From contig CAUJGJ010000213.1 in assembly GCA_963170055.1 (NCBI GenBank), positions 310,001 through 374,000 of the forward strand: a DNA stretch of 64,000 bases. The letters are read 5' to 3'. The translations under genes and the position numbers were made by a program. The first letter of the stretch is position 1. Each line of letters opens with the position of its first letter. Positions 53,354 to 64,000 of this stretch are shown piece after piece. The notes beneath the pieces were generated by a model, which was not told where the DNA came from, did no database searches, and saw only the letters and a list, made by a program, of their open reading frames with translations. Source of the stretch: Halisarca cf. caerulea. Its lineage: Eukaryota > Porifera > Demospongiae > Chondrillida > Halisarcidae.

Positions 53354-56300
53354 TGTTGGATATGCTGGTGCTAATACCAATATTTGGCACTAGCACCACG
53401 CACATTCCCAGTGGACACACATGACCTTTCTGAAGTGCTGTGGGCGTATTTGTGTAGTGTTGGATATGCTGGTGCTAATACCAATATTTGGCACTAGACC
53501 CACGCACATTCCCAGTGACACACATAAAGTTTCTAAACTACTATGGGCGTATTTGTGTAGTGTTGGATATGCTAGTGCTAATACAAATATTTGGCACTAG
53601 CACCACGCACATTCCCAGTGGACACACATGAAGTTTCTGAAGTGCTGTGGGCGTATTTGTGTAGTGTTGGATATGCTGGTGCTAATACCAATATTTGGCA
53701 CTAGCACCACGCACATTCCCAGTGGACACACATGAAGTTTCTGAAGTGCTGTGGGCGTATTTGTGTAGTGTTGGATATGCTGGTGCTAATACCAATATTT
53801 GGCACTACCACCACGCACATTCCCAGTGGACACACATGACCTTTCTGAAGTGCTGTGGGCGTATTTGTGTAGTGTTGGATATGCTGGTGCTAATACCAAT
53901 ATTTGGCACTAGACCCACGCACATTCCCAGTGACACACATGAAGTTTCTAAACTACTATGGGCGTATTTGTGTAGTGTTGGATATGCTGGTGCTAATACA
54001 AGTATATGGCACTAGCACCACGCACATTCCCTTGGACACACATGAAGTTTCTTAACTACTGTGGGCGTATTTGTGTAGTGTTGGACATGTTGGTGCTAAT
54101 ACCAATATTTGGCACTAGCACAACGCACATTCCCAGTGGACACACATGACCTTTCTGAAGTGCTGTGGGCGTATTTGTGTAGTGTTGGATATGCTGGTGC
54201 TAATACCAATATTTGGCACTAGCACCACGCACATTCCCAGTGGACACACATGACCTTTCTGAAGTGCTGTGGGCGTATTTTTGTAGTGTTGGATATGCTA
54301 GTGCTAATACAAATATTTGGAACTAGCACCACGCACATTCCCAGTGGACACACATGAAGTTTCTGAAATGCTGTGGGCGTATTTGTGTAGTGTTGGATAT
54401 GCTGGTGCTAATACCAATATTTGGCACTAACACCACGCACATTCCCAGTGGACACACATGAAGTTTCTGAAGTGCTGTGGGCGTATTTGTGTAGTGTTGG
54501 ATATGCTGGTGCTAATACCAATATTTGGCACTAGACCCACGCACATTCCCAGTTACACACATGAAGTTTCTTAACTACTATGGGCGTATTTGTGTAGTGT
54601 TGGATATGCTGGTGCTAATACAAGTATATGGCACTAGCACCACGCACATTCCCAGTGGACACACATGAAGTTTCTTAACTACTGTGGGCGTATTTGTGTA
54701 GTGTTGGACATGTTGGTGCTAATACCAATATTTGGCACTAACACAACGCACATTCCCAGTGGACACACATGACCTTTCTGAAGTGCTGTGGGCGTATTTG
54801 TTTAATGTTGGATATGCTGGTGCTAATACCAATATTTGGCACTAGCACCACGCACATTCCCAGTGGACACACATGAAGTTTCTGAAGTGCTGTGGGCGTA
54901 TTTGTGTAGTGTTGGATATGCTGGTGCTAATACCAATATTTGGCACTAGCACCACGCACATTCCCAGTGGACACACATGAAGTTTCTGAAGTGCTGTGGG
55001 CGTATTTGTGTAGTGTTGGATATGCTGGTGCTAATACCAATATTTGGCACTAGCACCACGCACATTCCCAGTGGACACACATGACCTTTCTGAAGTGCTG
55101 TGGGCGTATTTGTGTAGTGTTGGATATGCTGGTGCTAATACCAATATTTGGCACTAGACCCACGCACATTCCCAGTGACACACATAAAGTTTCTAAACTA
55201 CTATGGGCGTATTTGTGTAGTGTTGGATATGCTAGTGCTAATACAAATATTTGGCACTAGCACCACGCACATTCCCAGTGGACACACATGAAGTTTCTGA
55301 AGTGCTGTGGGCGTATTTGTGTAGTGTTGGATATGCTGGTGCTAATACCAATATTTGGCACTAGCACCACGCACATTCCCAGTGGACACACATGAAGTTT
55401 CTGAAGTGCTGTGGGCGTATTTGTGTAGTGTTGGATATGCTGGTGCTAATACCAATATTTGGCACTACCACCACGCACATTCCCAGTGGACACACATGAC
55501 CTTTCTGAAGTGCTGTGGGCGTATTTGTGTAGTGTTGGATATGCTGGTGCTAATACCAATATTTGGCACTAGACCCACGCACATTCCCAGTGACACACAT
55601 GAAGTTTCTAAACTACTATGGGCGTATTTGTGTAGTGTTGGATATGCTGGTGCTAATACAAGTATATGGCACTAGCACCACGCACATTCCCTTGGACACA
55701 CATGAAGTTTCTTAACTACTGTGGGCGTATTTGTGTAGTGTTGGACATGTTGGTGCTAATACCAATATTTGGCACTAGCACAACGCACATTCCCAGTGGA
55801 CACACATGACCTTTCTGAAGTGCTGTGGGCGTATTTGTGTAGTGTTGGATATGCTGGTGCTAATACCAATATTTGGCACTAGCACCACGCACATTCCCAG
55901 TGGACACACATGACCTTTCTGAAGTGCTGTGGGCGTATTTTTGTAGTGTTGGATATGCTAGTGCTAATACAAATATTTGGAACTAGCACCACGCACATTC
56001 CCAGTGGACACACATGAAGTTTCTGAAATGCTGTGGGCGTATTTGTGTAGTGTTGGATATGCTGGTGCTAATACCAATATTTGGCACTAACACCACGCAC
56101 ATTCCCAGTGGACACACATGAAGTTTCTGAAGTGCTGTGGGCGTATTTGTGTAGTGTTGGATATGCTGGTGCTAATACCAATATTTGGCACTAGACCCAC
56201 GCACATTCCCAGTTACACACATGAAGTTTCTTAACTACTATGGGCGTATTTGTGTAGTGTTGGATATGCTGGTGCTAATACAAGTATATGGCACTAGCAC

Positions 56301-56569
56301 CACGCACATTCCCAGTGGACACACATGAAGTTTCTTAACTACTGTGGGCGTATTTGTGTAGTGTTGGACATGTTGGTGCTAATACCAATATTTGGCACTA
56401 ACACAACGCACATTCCCAGTGGACACACATGACCTTTCTGAAGTGCTGTGGGCGTATTTGTTTAATGTTGGATATGCTGGTGCTAATACCAATATTTGGC
56501 ACTAGCACCACGCACATTCCCAGTGGACACACATGAAGTTTCTGAAGTGCTGTGGGCGTATTTGTGTAG
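53250..56569. repeat. 16-unit (1660-bp) tandem duplication, 53250-54909 and 54910-56569
   Basis: Each copy contains four 103-bp units: two CCCAGTGACAC, one CCCTTGGACAC and one CCCAGTTACAC. The period is therefore 16 x 104 - 4. The matching markers include CACATAAAG (near 53522 and 55182), CACTACCACC, CCCTTGGAC (54031 and 55691), GGAACTAGC and GTTTAATG. I noticed no difference between the copies by eye, which makes this one of the youngest duplications in the window. The right copy ends at the junction with Region III-like sequence at 56570. Confidence 0.87.
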
Positions 56570-59065
56570 TGTTGGATATGCTGGTGCTAATACCAATATT
56601 TGGCACTAGCACCACGCACATTCCCAGTGGACACACATGACATTTCTGAAGTGCTGTGGGCGTATTTGTGTAGTGTTGGATATGCTGGTGCTAATACCAA
56701 TATTTGGCACTAGCACCACGCACATTCTAAGTGGACACACATGACCTATCTGAAGTGCTGTGGGCGTATTTGTGTAATGTTGGATATGCTGGTGCTAATA
56801 CCAATATTTGGCACTAGCACCACGCACATTCCCAGTGGACACACATGAAGTTTCTGAAGTGCTGTGGGCGTATTTGTGTAGTATTGGATATGCTGGTGCT
56901 AATACCAATATTTGGCACTAGCACCACGCACATTCCCGGTGGACACACATGAAGTTTCTTAGCTACTGTAAGCGTATTTGTGTAGTGTTGGATATGCTGG
57001 TGCTAATACCAATATTTGGCACTAGCACCACGCACATTCCCAGTGGACACACATGACCTTTCTGAAGTGCTGTGGGCGTATTTGTGTAGTGTTGGATATG
57101 CTGGTGCTAATACCAATATTTGGCACTAGCACCACGCACATTCCCAGTGGACACACATGAAATTTCTTAACTACTGTGGGCGTATTTGTGTAATGTTGGA
57201 TATGCTGGTGCTAATACCAATATTTGGCAGTAGCACCTCGCACATTCCCAGTGGACACACATGAAGTTTCTGAAGTGCTGTGGGCGTATTTGTGTAGTGT
57301 TGGATATGCTGGTGCTAATACCAATATTTGGCACTAGCACCACGCACATTCTCAGTGGACACACATGACCTTTCTGAAGTGCTGTGGGCGTATTTGTGTA
57401 GTGTTGGATATGCTGGTGCTAATACCAATATTTGGCACTAGCACCACGCACATTCCCATTGGACACACATGACCTTTCTGAAGTGCTGTGGGCGTATTTG
57501 CGTAGTGTTGGATATGCTGGTGCTAATACCAATATTTGGCACTAGCACCACGCACATTCCCAGTGGACACACATGACCTTTCTGAAGTGCTTTGGGCGTA
57601 TTTTTGTAGTGTTGGATATGCTGGTGCTAATACCAATATTTGGCACTAGCACCACGCACATTCCCAGTGGACACACATGAAGTTTCTGAAGTGCTGTGGG
57701 CGTATTTGTGTAGTGTTGGATATGCTGGTGCTAATACCAATATTTGGCACTAGCACCACGCACATTCCCAGGGGACACACATGACCTTTCTGAAGTGCTG
57801 TGGGCGTATTTGTGTAGTGTTGGATATGCTGGTGCTAATACCAATATTTGGCACTAGCACCACGCACATTCCCAGTGGACACACATGAAGTTTCTGAAGT
57901 GCTGTGGGCGTATTTGTGTAGTGTTGGATATGCTGGTGCTAATACCAATATTTGGCACTAGCACCACGCACATTCCCAGTGGACACACATGAAGTTTCTG
58001 AAGTGCTGTGGGCGTATTTGTGTAGTGTTGGATATGCTGGTGCTAATACCAATATTTGGCACTAGCACCACGCACATTCCCAGTGGACACACATGACCTT
58101 TCTGAAGTGCTGTGGGCGTATTTGTGTAGTGTTGGATATGCTGGTACTAATACCAATATTTGGCACTAGCACCACGCACATTCCCAGTGGACACACATGA
58201 AGTTTCTTAACTACTGTGGGCGTATTTGTGTAATGTTAGATATGCTGGTGCTAATACCAATATTTGGCACTAGCACCACGCACATTCCCAGTGGACACAC
58301 ATGACCTTTCTGAAGTGCTGTGGGCGTATTTGTGTAGTGTTGGATATGCTGGTGCTAATACCAATATTTGGCACTAGCACCACGCACATTCCCAGTGGAC
58401 GCACATGACCTTTCTGAAGTGCTGTGGGCGTATTTGTGTAGTGTTGGATATGCTGGTGCAAATACCAATATTTGGCACTAGCACCACGCACATTCCCAGT
58501 GGACACACATGACCTTTCTGAAGTACTGTGGGCGTATTTGTGTACTGTTTGATATGCTTGTGCTAATACCAATATTTGGCACTAGCACCACGCACATTCC
58601 CAGTGGACACATATGAAGTTTCTGAAGTGCTGTGGGCGTATTTGTTTAATGTTGGATATGCTGGTGCTAATACCAATATTTGGCACTAGCACCACGCACA
58701 TTCCCAGTGGACACACATGACCTTTCTGAAGTGCTGTGGGCGTATTTGTGTAGTGTTGGATATGCTGGTGCTAATACCAACATTTGGCACTAGCACCACG
58801 CACATTCCCAGTGGACACACATGACCTTTCTGAAGTGCTGTGGGCGTATTTATGTAGTGTTGGATATGCTGGTGCTAATACCAATATTTGGCACTAGCAC
58901 CACGCACATTCCCAGTGGACACACATGACCTTTCTGAAGTGCTGTGGGCGTATTTGTGTAGTGTTGGATATGCTGGTGCTAATACCAATATTTGGCACTA
59001 GCACCACGCACATTCCCAGTGGACACACATGAAGTTTCTGAAGTGCTGTGGGCGTATTTGTGTAG
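56570..59065. repeat. Rearranged copy of Region III sequence (44828-48883) inside Region IV
   Basis: From 56570 the sequence follows 44828 onward at a shift of 11742: GACATTTCTG (44897 and 56639), CATTCTAAGTGG (44981 and 56723), GACCTATCTG, TTAGCTACTGTAAGCG, GGCAGTAGCACCTCG and CCCATTGG. After two extra units near 57.9 kb the shift is 11950 (GTTAGATATG, GGACGCACATG, GTGCAAATACC). At the unit starting 58546 it switches to match 48364 onward (ACATATG, GTTTAATG, CCAACATTTGG, TTTATGTAG; shift 10182), skipping about 1.7 kb. The match ends at about 59065. Confidence 0.83.
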
Positions 59066-59273
59066 TGTTGGATATGCTGGTGCTAATACCAATATTTGGC
59101 ACTAGCACCACGCACATTCCCAGTGGACACACATGACCTTTCTGAAGTACTGTGGGCGTATTTGTGTAGTGTTGGATATGCTGGTGCTAATACCAATATT
59201 TGGCACTAGCACCACGCACATTCCCAGTGGACACACATGAAGTTTCTTAACTACTGTGGGCGTATTTGTGTAG

Positions 59274-61557
59274 TGTTGGATATGCTGGTGCTAATACCAA
59301 TATTTGGCACTAGCACCACGCACATTCCCAGTGGACACACATGACCATTCTGAAGTACTGTGGGCGTATTTGTGTAGTGTTGGATATGCTAGTGCTAATA
59401 CCAATATTTGGCACTAGCACCACGCACATTCCCGGTGGACACACATGAAGTTTCTTAACTACTTTGGGCGTATTTGTGTAATGTTGGATATGCTGGTGCT
59501 AATACCAATATTTGGCACTAGCACCACGCACATTCCCAGAGGACACACATGACCTTTCTGAAGTGCTGTGGGCGTATTTGTGTATTGTTGAATATGCTGG
59601 TGCTAATACCAATATTTTGCACTAGCACCACGCACATTCCCAGTGGACACACATGACCTTTCTGAAGTGCTGTGGGCGTATTTGTGTAGTGTTGGATATG
59701 CTGGTGCTAATACCAATATTTGGCACTAGCACCACGCACATTCCCAGTGGACACACATGACCTTTCTGAAGTGCTGTGGGCGTATTTGTGTAGTGTTGGA
59801 TATACTGGTGCTAATACCAATATTTGGCACTAGACCCACGCACATTCCCAGTGACACACATGAAGTTCCTTAACTACTATGGGCGTATTTGTGTAGTGTT
59901 GGATATGCTGGTGCTAATACAAGTATATGGCACTAGCACCACGCACATTCCCAGTGGACACACATGAAGTTTCTTAACTACTGTGGGCGTATTTGTGTAG
60001 TGTTGGACATGTTGGTGCTAATACCAATATTTGGCACTAACACCACGCACATTCCCAGTGGACACACATGAAGTTTCTGAAGTGCTGTGGGCGTATTTGT
60101 GTAGTGTTGGATATGCTGGTGCTAATACCAATATTTGGCACTAGACCCACGCACATTCCCAGTGACACACATGAAGTTTCTTAACTACTATGGGCGTATT
60201 TGTGTAGTGTTGGATATGCTGGTGCTAATACAAGTATATGGCACTAGCACCACGCACATTCCCAGTGGACACACATGAAGTTTCTTAACTACTGTGGGCG
60301 TATTTGTGTAGTGTTGGACATGTTGGTACTAATACCAATATTTGGCACTAACACAACGCACATTCCCAGTGGACACACATGACCTTTCTGAAGTGCTGTG
60401 GGCGTATTTGTGTAGTGTTGGATATGCTGGTGCTAATACCAATATTTGGCACTAGCACCACGCACATTCCCAGTGGACACACATGACCATTCTGAAGTAC
60501 TGTGGGCGTATTTGTGTAGTGTTGGATATGCTAGTGCTAATACCAATATTTGGCACTAGCACCACGCACATTCCCGGTGGACACACATGAAGTTTCTTAA
60601 CTACTTTGGGCGTATTTGTGTAATGTTGGATATGCTGGTGCTAATACCAATATTTGGCACTAGCACCACGCACATTCCCAGAGGACACACATGACCTTTC
60701 TGAAGTGCTGTGGGCGTATTTGTGTATTGTTGAATATGCTGGTGCTAATACCAATATTTTGCACTAGCACCACGCACATTCCCAGTGGACACACATGACC
60801 TTTCTGAAGTGCTGTGGGCGTATTTGTGTAGTGTTGGATATGCTGGTGCTAATACCAATATTTGGCACTAGCACCACGCACATTCCCAGTGGACACACAT
60901 GACCTTTCTGAAGTGCTGTGGGCGTATTTGTGTAGTGTTGGATATACTGGTGCTAATACCAATATTTGGCACTAGACCCACGCACATTCCCAGTGACACA
61001 CATGAAGTTCCTTAACTACTATGGGCGTATTTGTGTAGTGTTGGATATGCTGGTGCTAATACAAGTATATGGCACTAGCACCACGCACATTCCCAGTGGA
61101 CACACATGAAGTTTCTTAACTACTGTGGGCGTATTTGTGTAGTGTTGGACATGTTGGTGCTAATACCAATATTTGGCACTAACACCACGCACATTCCCAG
61201 TGGACACACATGAAGTTTCTGAAGTGCTGTGGGCGTATTTGTGTAGTGTTGGATATGCTGGTGCTAATACCAATATTTGGCACTAGACCCACGCACATTC
61301 CCAGTGACACACATGAAGTTTCTTAACTACTATGGGCGTATTTGTGTAGTGTTGGATATGCTGGTGCTAATACAAGTATATGGCACTAGCACCACGCACA
61401 TTCCCAGTGGACACACATGAAGTTTCTTAACTACTGTGGGCGTATTTGTGTAGTGTTGGACATGTTGGTACTAATACCAATATTTGGCACTAACACAACG
61501 CACATTCCCAGTGGACACACATGACCTTTCTGAAGTGCTGTGGGCGTATTTGTGTAG
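59274..61557. repeat. 11-unit (1142-bp) tandem duplication, 59274-60415 and 60416-61557
   Basis: Both copies run CCATTCTGAAGTACTG, GCTAGTGC with CCCGGTGG and ACTTTGGGCG, CCCAGAGGAC, TGTTGAATATG with ATTTTGCAC, A, two 103-bp TAGACCCA cassettes, then CACAACGC-A. The shift is 11 x 104 - 2. A third copy starts at about 61662 after one extra B unit and diverges after about 61990, with CACTACGC, TTCTTAAGTG and other changes. Confidence 0.85.
59794..60104. repeat. Three-unit cassette of Region IV (reference copy)
   Basis: This is a 103-bp unit with TAGACCCACGC and CCCAGTGACAC (59794-59896), then a unit with ATACAAGTATATGG (59897-60000), then a unit with GGACATGTTGG and CACTAACAC (60001-60104). The three occur in this order repeatedly from 52.1 to 56.4 kb and from 59.8 to 63.9 kb. 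Exceptions are near 53.5 and 55.2 kb, where the second unit is ATACAAATATTTGG, and near 63.2 kb, where the third is type A. All three change the inner part of the dyad or one of its arms. Confidence 0.8.
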
Positions 61558-61661
61558 TGTTGGATATGCTGGTGCTAATACCAATATTTGGCACTAGCAC
61601 CACGCACATTCCCAGTGGACACACATGAAGTTTCTTAACTACTGTGGGCGTATTTGTGTAG

Positions 61662-63324
61662 TGTTGGATATGCTGGTGCTAATACCAATATTTGGCACTA
61701 GCACCACGCACATTCCCAGTGGACACACATGACCATTCTGAAGTACTGTGGGCGTATTTGTGTAAAGTTGGATATGCTGGTGCTAATACCAATATTTGGA
61801 ACTAGCACCACGCACATTCCCGGTGGACACACATGAAGTTTCTTAACTACTTTGGGCGTATTTGTGTAATGTTGGATATGCTGGTGCTAATACCAATATT
61901 TGGCACTAGCACTACGCACATTCCCAGTGGACACACATGACCTTTCTTAAGTGCTGTGGGCGTATTTGTGTATTGTTGAATATGCTGGTGCTAATACCAA
62001 TATTTTGCACTAGCACCACGCACATTCCCAGTGGACACACATGACCTTTCTGAAGTACTGTGGGCGTATTTGTGTAGTGTTGGATATGCTGGTGCTAATA
62101 CCAATATTTGGCACTAGCACCACGCACATTCCCAGTGGACACACATGACCTTTCTGAAGTGCTGTGGGCGTATTTGTGTAGTGTTGGATATACTGGTGCC
62201 AATACCAATATTTGGCACTAACACCACGCACATTCCTAGTGGACACACATGAAGTTTCTTAACTACTGTGGGCGAATTTGTGTAATGTTGGATATGCTGG
62301 TGCTAATACCAATATTTGGCACTAGAACCACGCACATTCCCAGTGGACACACATGACCTTTCTGAAGTGCTGTGGGCGTATTTGTGTAGAGTTGGATATG
62401 CTGGTGCTAATACCAATATTTGGCACTAGCACCACGCACATTCCCAGTGGACACACATGACCATTCTGAAGTGCTGTAGGCGGATTTGTGTAGTGTTTGA
62501 TATGCTGGTGCTAATACCAATATTTGGCACTAGCACCATGCACATTCCCAGTGGACACACATGAAGTTTCTGAAGTACTGTGGGCGTATTTGTGTAGTGT
62601 TGGATATGCTGGTGCTAATACCAATATTTGGCACTAGCACCACGCACATTCCTGGTGGACACACATGAAGTTTCTTAACTACTTTGGGCTTATTTGTTTA
62701 ATGTTGGATATGCTGGTGCTAATACCAATATTTGGCACTAGCACCACGCACATTCCCAGTGGACACACATGACCTTTCTGAAGTGCTGTGGGCGTATTTG
62801 TGTAGTGTTGGATATGCTGGTGCTAATACCAATATTTGGCACTAGCACCACGCACATTCCCAGCTGACACACATGACCTTTCTGAAGTGCTGTGGGCGTA
62901 TTTTTGTAGTGTTGGATATGCTAGTGCTAATACAAAAATTTGGCACTAGCACCACGCACATTCCCAGTGGACACACATGAAGTTTCTGAAGTGCTGTGGG
63001 CGTATTTGTGTAGTGTTGGATAAGCTGGTGCTAATACCAATATTTGGCACTAGCACCACGCACATTCCCAGTGGACACACATGACCTTTCTGAAGTGCTG
63101 TGGGCGTATTTGTGTAGTGTTGGATATGCTGGTGCTAATACCAATATTTGGCACTAGACCCACGCACATTCCCAGTGACACACATGAAGTTTCTTAACTA
63201 CTATGGGCGTATTTGTGTAGTGTTGGATATGCTGGTGCTAATACAAGTATATGGCACTAGCACCACGCACATTCCCAGTGGACACACATGACCTTTCTGA
63301 AGTGCTGTGGGCGTATTTGTGTAG
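61662..63324. repeat. Diverged units between copies of the Region IV repeat
   Basis: These units carry scattered single changes not shared with neighbours: GTGCCAATACC near 62197, CATTCCTAGTGG near 62233, GGCGAATTTG near 62272, TAGAACC near 62324, GTAGAGTTGG near 62386, GGCGGATTTG near 62481, CACCATGCAC near 62537, TTCCTGGTGG near 62649, CCCAGCTGAC near 62860 and ACAAAAATTTGG near 62932. They are satellite units throughout. The region is less homogenised than the blocks on either side. Confidence 0.75.
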
Positions 63325-64000
63325 TGTTGGATATACTGGTGCTAATACCAATATTTGGCACTAGACCCACGCACATTCCCAGTGACACACATGAAGTTCC
63401 TTAACTACTATGGGCGTATTTGTGTAGTGTTGGATATGCTGGTGCTAATACAAGTATATGGCACTAGCACCACGCACATTCCCAGTGGACACACATGAAG
63501 TTTCTTAACTACTGTGGGCGTATTTGTGTAGTGTTGGACATGTTGGTGCTAATACCAATATTTGGCACTAACACCACGCACATTCCCAGTGGACACACAT
63601 GAAGTTTCTGAAGTGCTGTGGGCGTATTTGTGTAGTGTTGGATATGCTGGTGCTAATACCAATATTTGGCACTAGACCCACGCACATTCCCAGTGACACA
63701 CATGAAGTTTCTTAACTACTATGGGCGTATTTGTGTAGTGTTGGATATGCTGGTGCTAATACAAGTATATGGCACTAGCACCACGCACATTCCCAGTGGA
63801 CACACATGAAGTTTCTTAACTACTGTGGGCGTATTTGTGTAGTGTTGGACATGTTGGTACTAATACCAATATTTGGCACTAACACAACGCACATTCCCAG
63901 TGGACACACATGACCTTTCTGAAGTGCTGTGGGCGTATTTGTGTAGTGTTGGATATGCTGGTGCTAATACCAATATTTGGCACTAGCACCACGCACATTC
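63325..64000. repeat. Further copy of 60936-61557 at the window end, continuing past the edge
   Basis: At a shift of 2389 the order ATACTGG/TAGACCCA with GTTCCTTAAC, ATACAAGTATATGG, GGACATGTTGG, C, TAGACCCA, ATACAAGTATATGG, GGACATGTTGGTACT with CACAACGC matches 60936-61557. The last 54 bases (63947-64000) are the start of a normal unit, so the array continues beyond the window. Confidence 0.83.

Larger units (their letters stand above)
1..64000. repeat. 104-bp satellite array, 615 full units plus a partial unit
   Basis: One unit beginning TGTTGGATAT recurs every 104 bases throughout, always in the same orientation. Boundaries checked by eye at many points (for example 209, 12481, 13210, 18618, 40044, 51172, 52211, 59378, 63947) fit a 104-bp grid with offsets of +1, +2 and +3 after three single-base insertions and a fall to -14 after seventeen single-base deletions. 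The last full unit ends at 63946. Neighbouring units mostly differ at only a few positions. There is no non-satellite insertion anywhere. Such arrays are typical of eukaryotic constitutive heterochromatin. Family and species are not recognised, and which strand is called plus is arbitrary. Confidence 0.98.
50860..64000. repeat. Region IV: part of the array containing all 103-bp units
   Basis: The regional markers are TAGACCCACGC with CCCAGTGACAC, ATACAAGTATATGG, GGACATGTTGG, CACAACGC, ATACAAATATTTGG, and later CCATTCTGAAGTACTG. Seventeen units have lost one base, near 52165, 52789, 53515, 53931, 54031, 54551, 55175, 55591, 55691, 56211, 59851, 60161, 60995, 61301, 63175, 63381 and 63695. The segment 56570-59065 is Region III sequence embedded inside this region. 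Confidence 0.82.

Noticed and set aside
53695..54015. Open frame of 106 codons, repeated at 55355-55675
   Set aside because: It starts at TTG, lies wholly in satellite units, and is longer than usual only because 103-bp units and changed stop positions shift the phase. The peptide is the repeat read in successive frames. The second copy is the 1660-bp duplication.
1..64000. CRISPR array
   Set aside because: The repeats are directly contiguous, 104 bp long, and have no unique spacers between them. No cas-like gene is present.
1..64000. CENP-B box in the unit
   Set aside because: The conserved TTCG and CGGG elements of the box do not occur together in the unit on either strand. The nearest stretch, ATTCCCAGTGG, does not fit.
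1..64000. Telomeric or simple-sequence repeat
   Set aside because: No run of TTAGGG-like units was seen. The CACACA stretch is only a few bases within each unit, and ATTAGG near 40801 and 44336 is a point variant of ATTTGG.
1..64000. Transposon insertion or terminal repeats within the array
   Set aside because: The register is continuous and every stretch can be assigned to a satellite unit. There is no target-site duplication, terminal repeat or coding remnant. The dyads are part of every unit, not element ends.
1..64000. tRNA, rRNA or small nuclear RNA gene arrays
   Set aside because: The unit lacks recognisable tRNA A and B boxes in the right spacing and any rRNA-like stretch. 104 bp is close to 5S length, but the sequence shows no 5S internal control region.
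1..64000. Restoring a long ancestral protein repeat from the array
   Set aside because: A period of 104 is not divisible by 3 and the canonical unit has stops in all three plus-strand phases, so a protein repeat origin is not supported.

Overview
The whole window is one satellite DNA array. A 104-bp unit is repeated head to tail from the first base to the last, with no unique sequence, transposon, inversion or conventional gene between copies. I placed unit boundaries by following the recurring start TGTTGGATAT. This gives 615 complete units (bases 1-63946) and 54 bases of a 616th. The arithmetic closes exactly as 595 units of 104 bp, 3 of 105 bp and 17 of 103 bp, barring compensating indels. 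An uninterrupted 64-kb array with higher-order structure points to eukaryotic heterochromatin, centromeric, pericentromeric or subtelomeric. I do not recognise the family and cannot name the species.

The unit is about 47% GC. It carries a 33-bp imperfect dyad (unit positions 13-45) and two CpG sites, and one linked variable block (positions 72-84) defines the main unit types. Type A has CCTTTCTGAAGTGCT in this block. Type B has AGTTTCTTAACTACT, and B' is the same with AATT. Type C is a B/A hybrid. Type D is B with CCCGGTGG upstream and GTAAGCG downstream.

Layout: Region I (1-13104) is 126 units with no net length change, built from an 11-unit (1144 bp) higher-order repeat and a 33-unit (3432 bp) tandem duplication. 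Region II (13105 to about 38.7 kb) is rich in D units and has 8-, 15-, 19- and 37-unit periodicities. Region III (about 38.7-50.9 kb) is rich in A and C units and has clear 12-, 17- and 5-unit tandem duplications. Region IV (about 50.9-64.0 kb) holds all seventeen 103-bp units, a three-unit cassette, 6-, 16- and 11-unit higher-order repeats, and a rearranged copy of Region III sequence at 56570-59065.

No protein-coding gene, RNA gene, CRISPR array or mobile element can be supported. Because 104 is not a multiple of 3, a reading frame passes through all three phases in three units, and the canonical unit has a stop in every phase. The short open frames are by-products of the repeat. The features of interest are the conserved dyad and length, the nested duplications, and the mosaic junctions that record recombination within the array.
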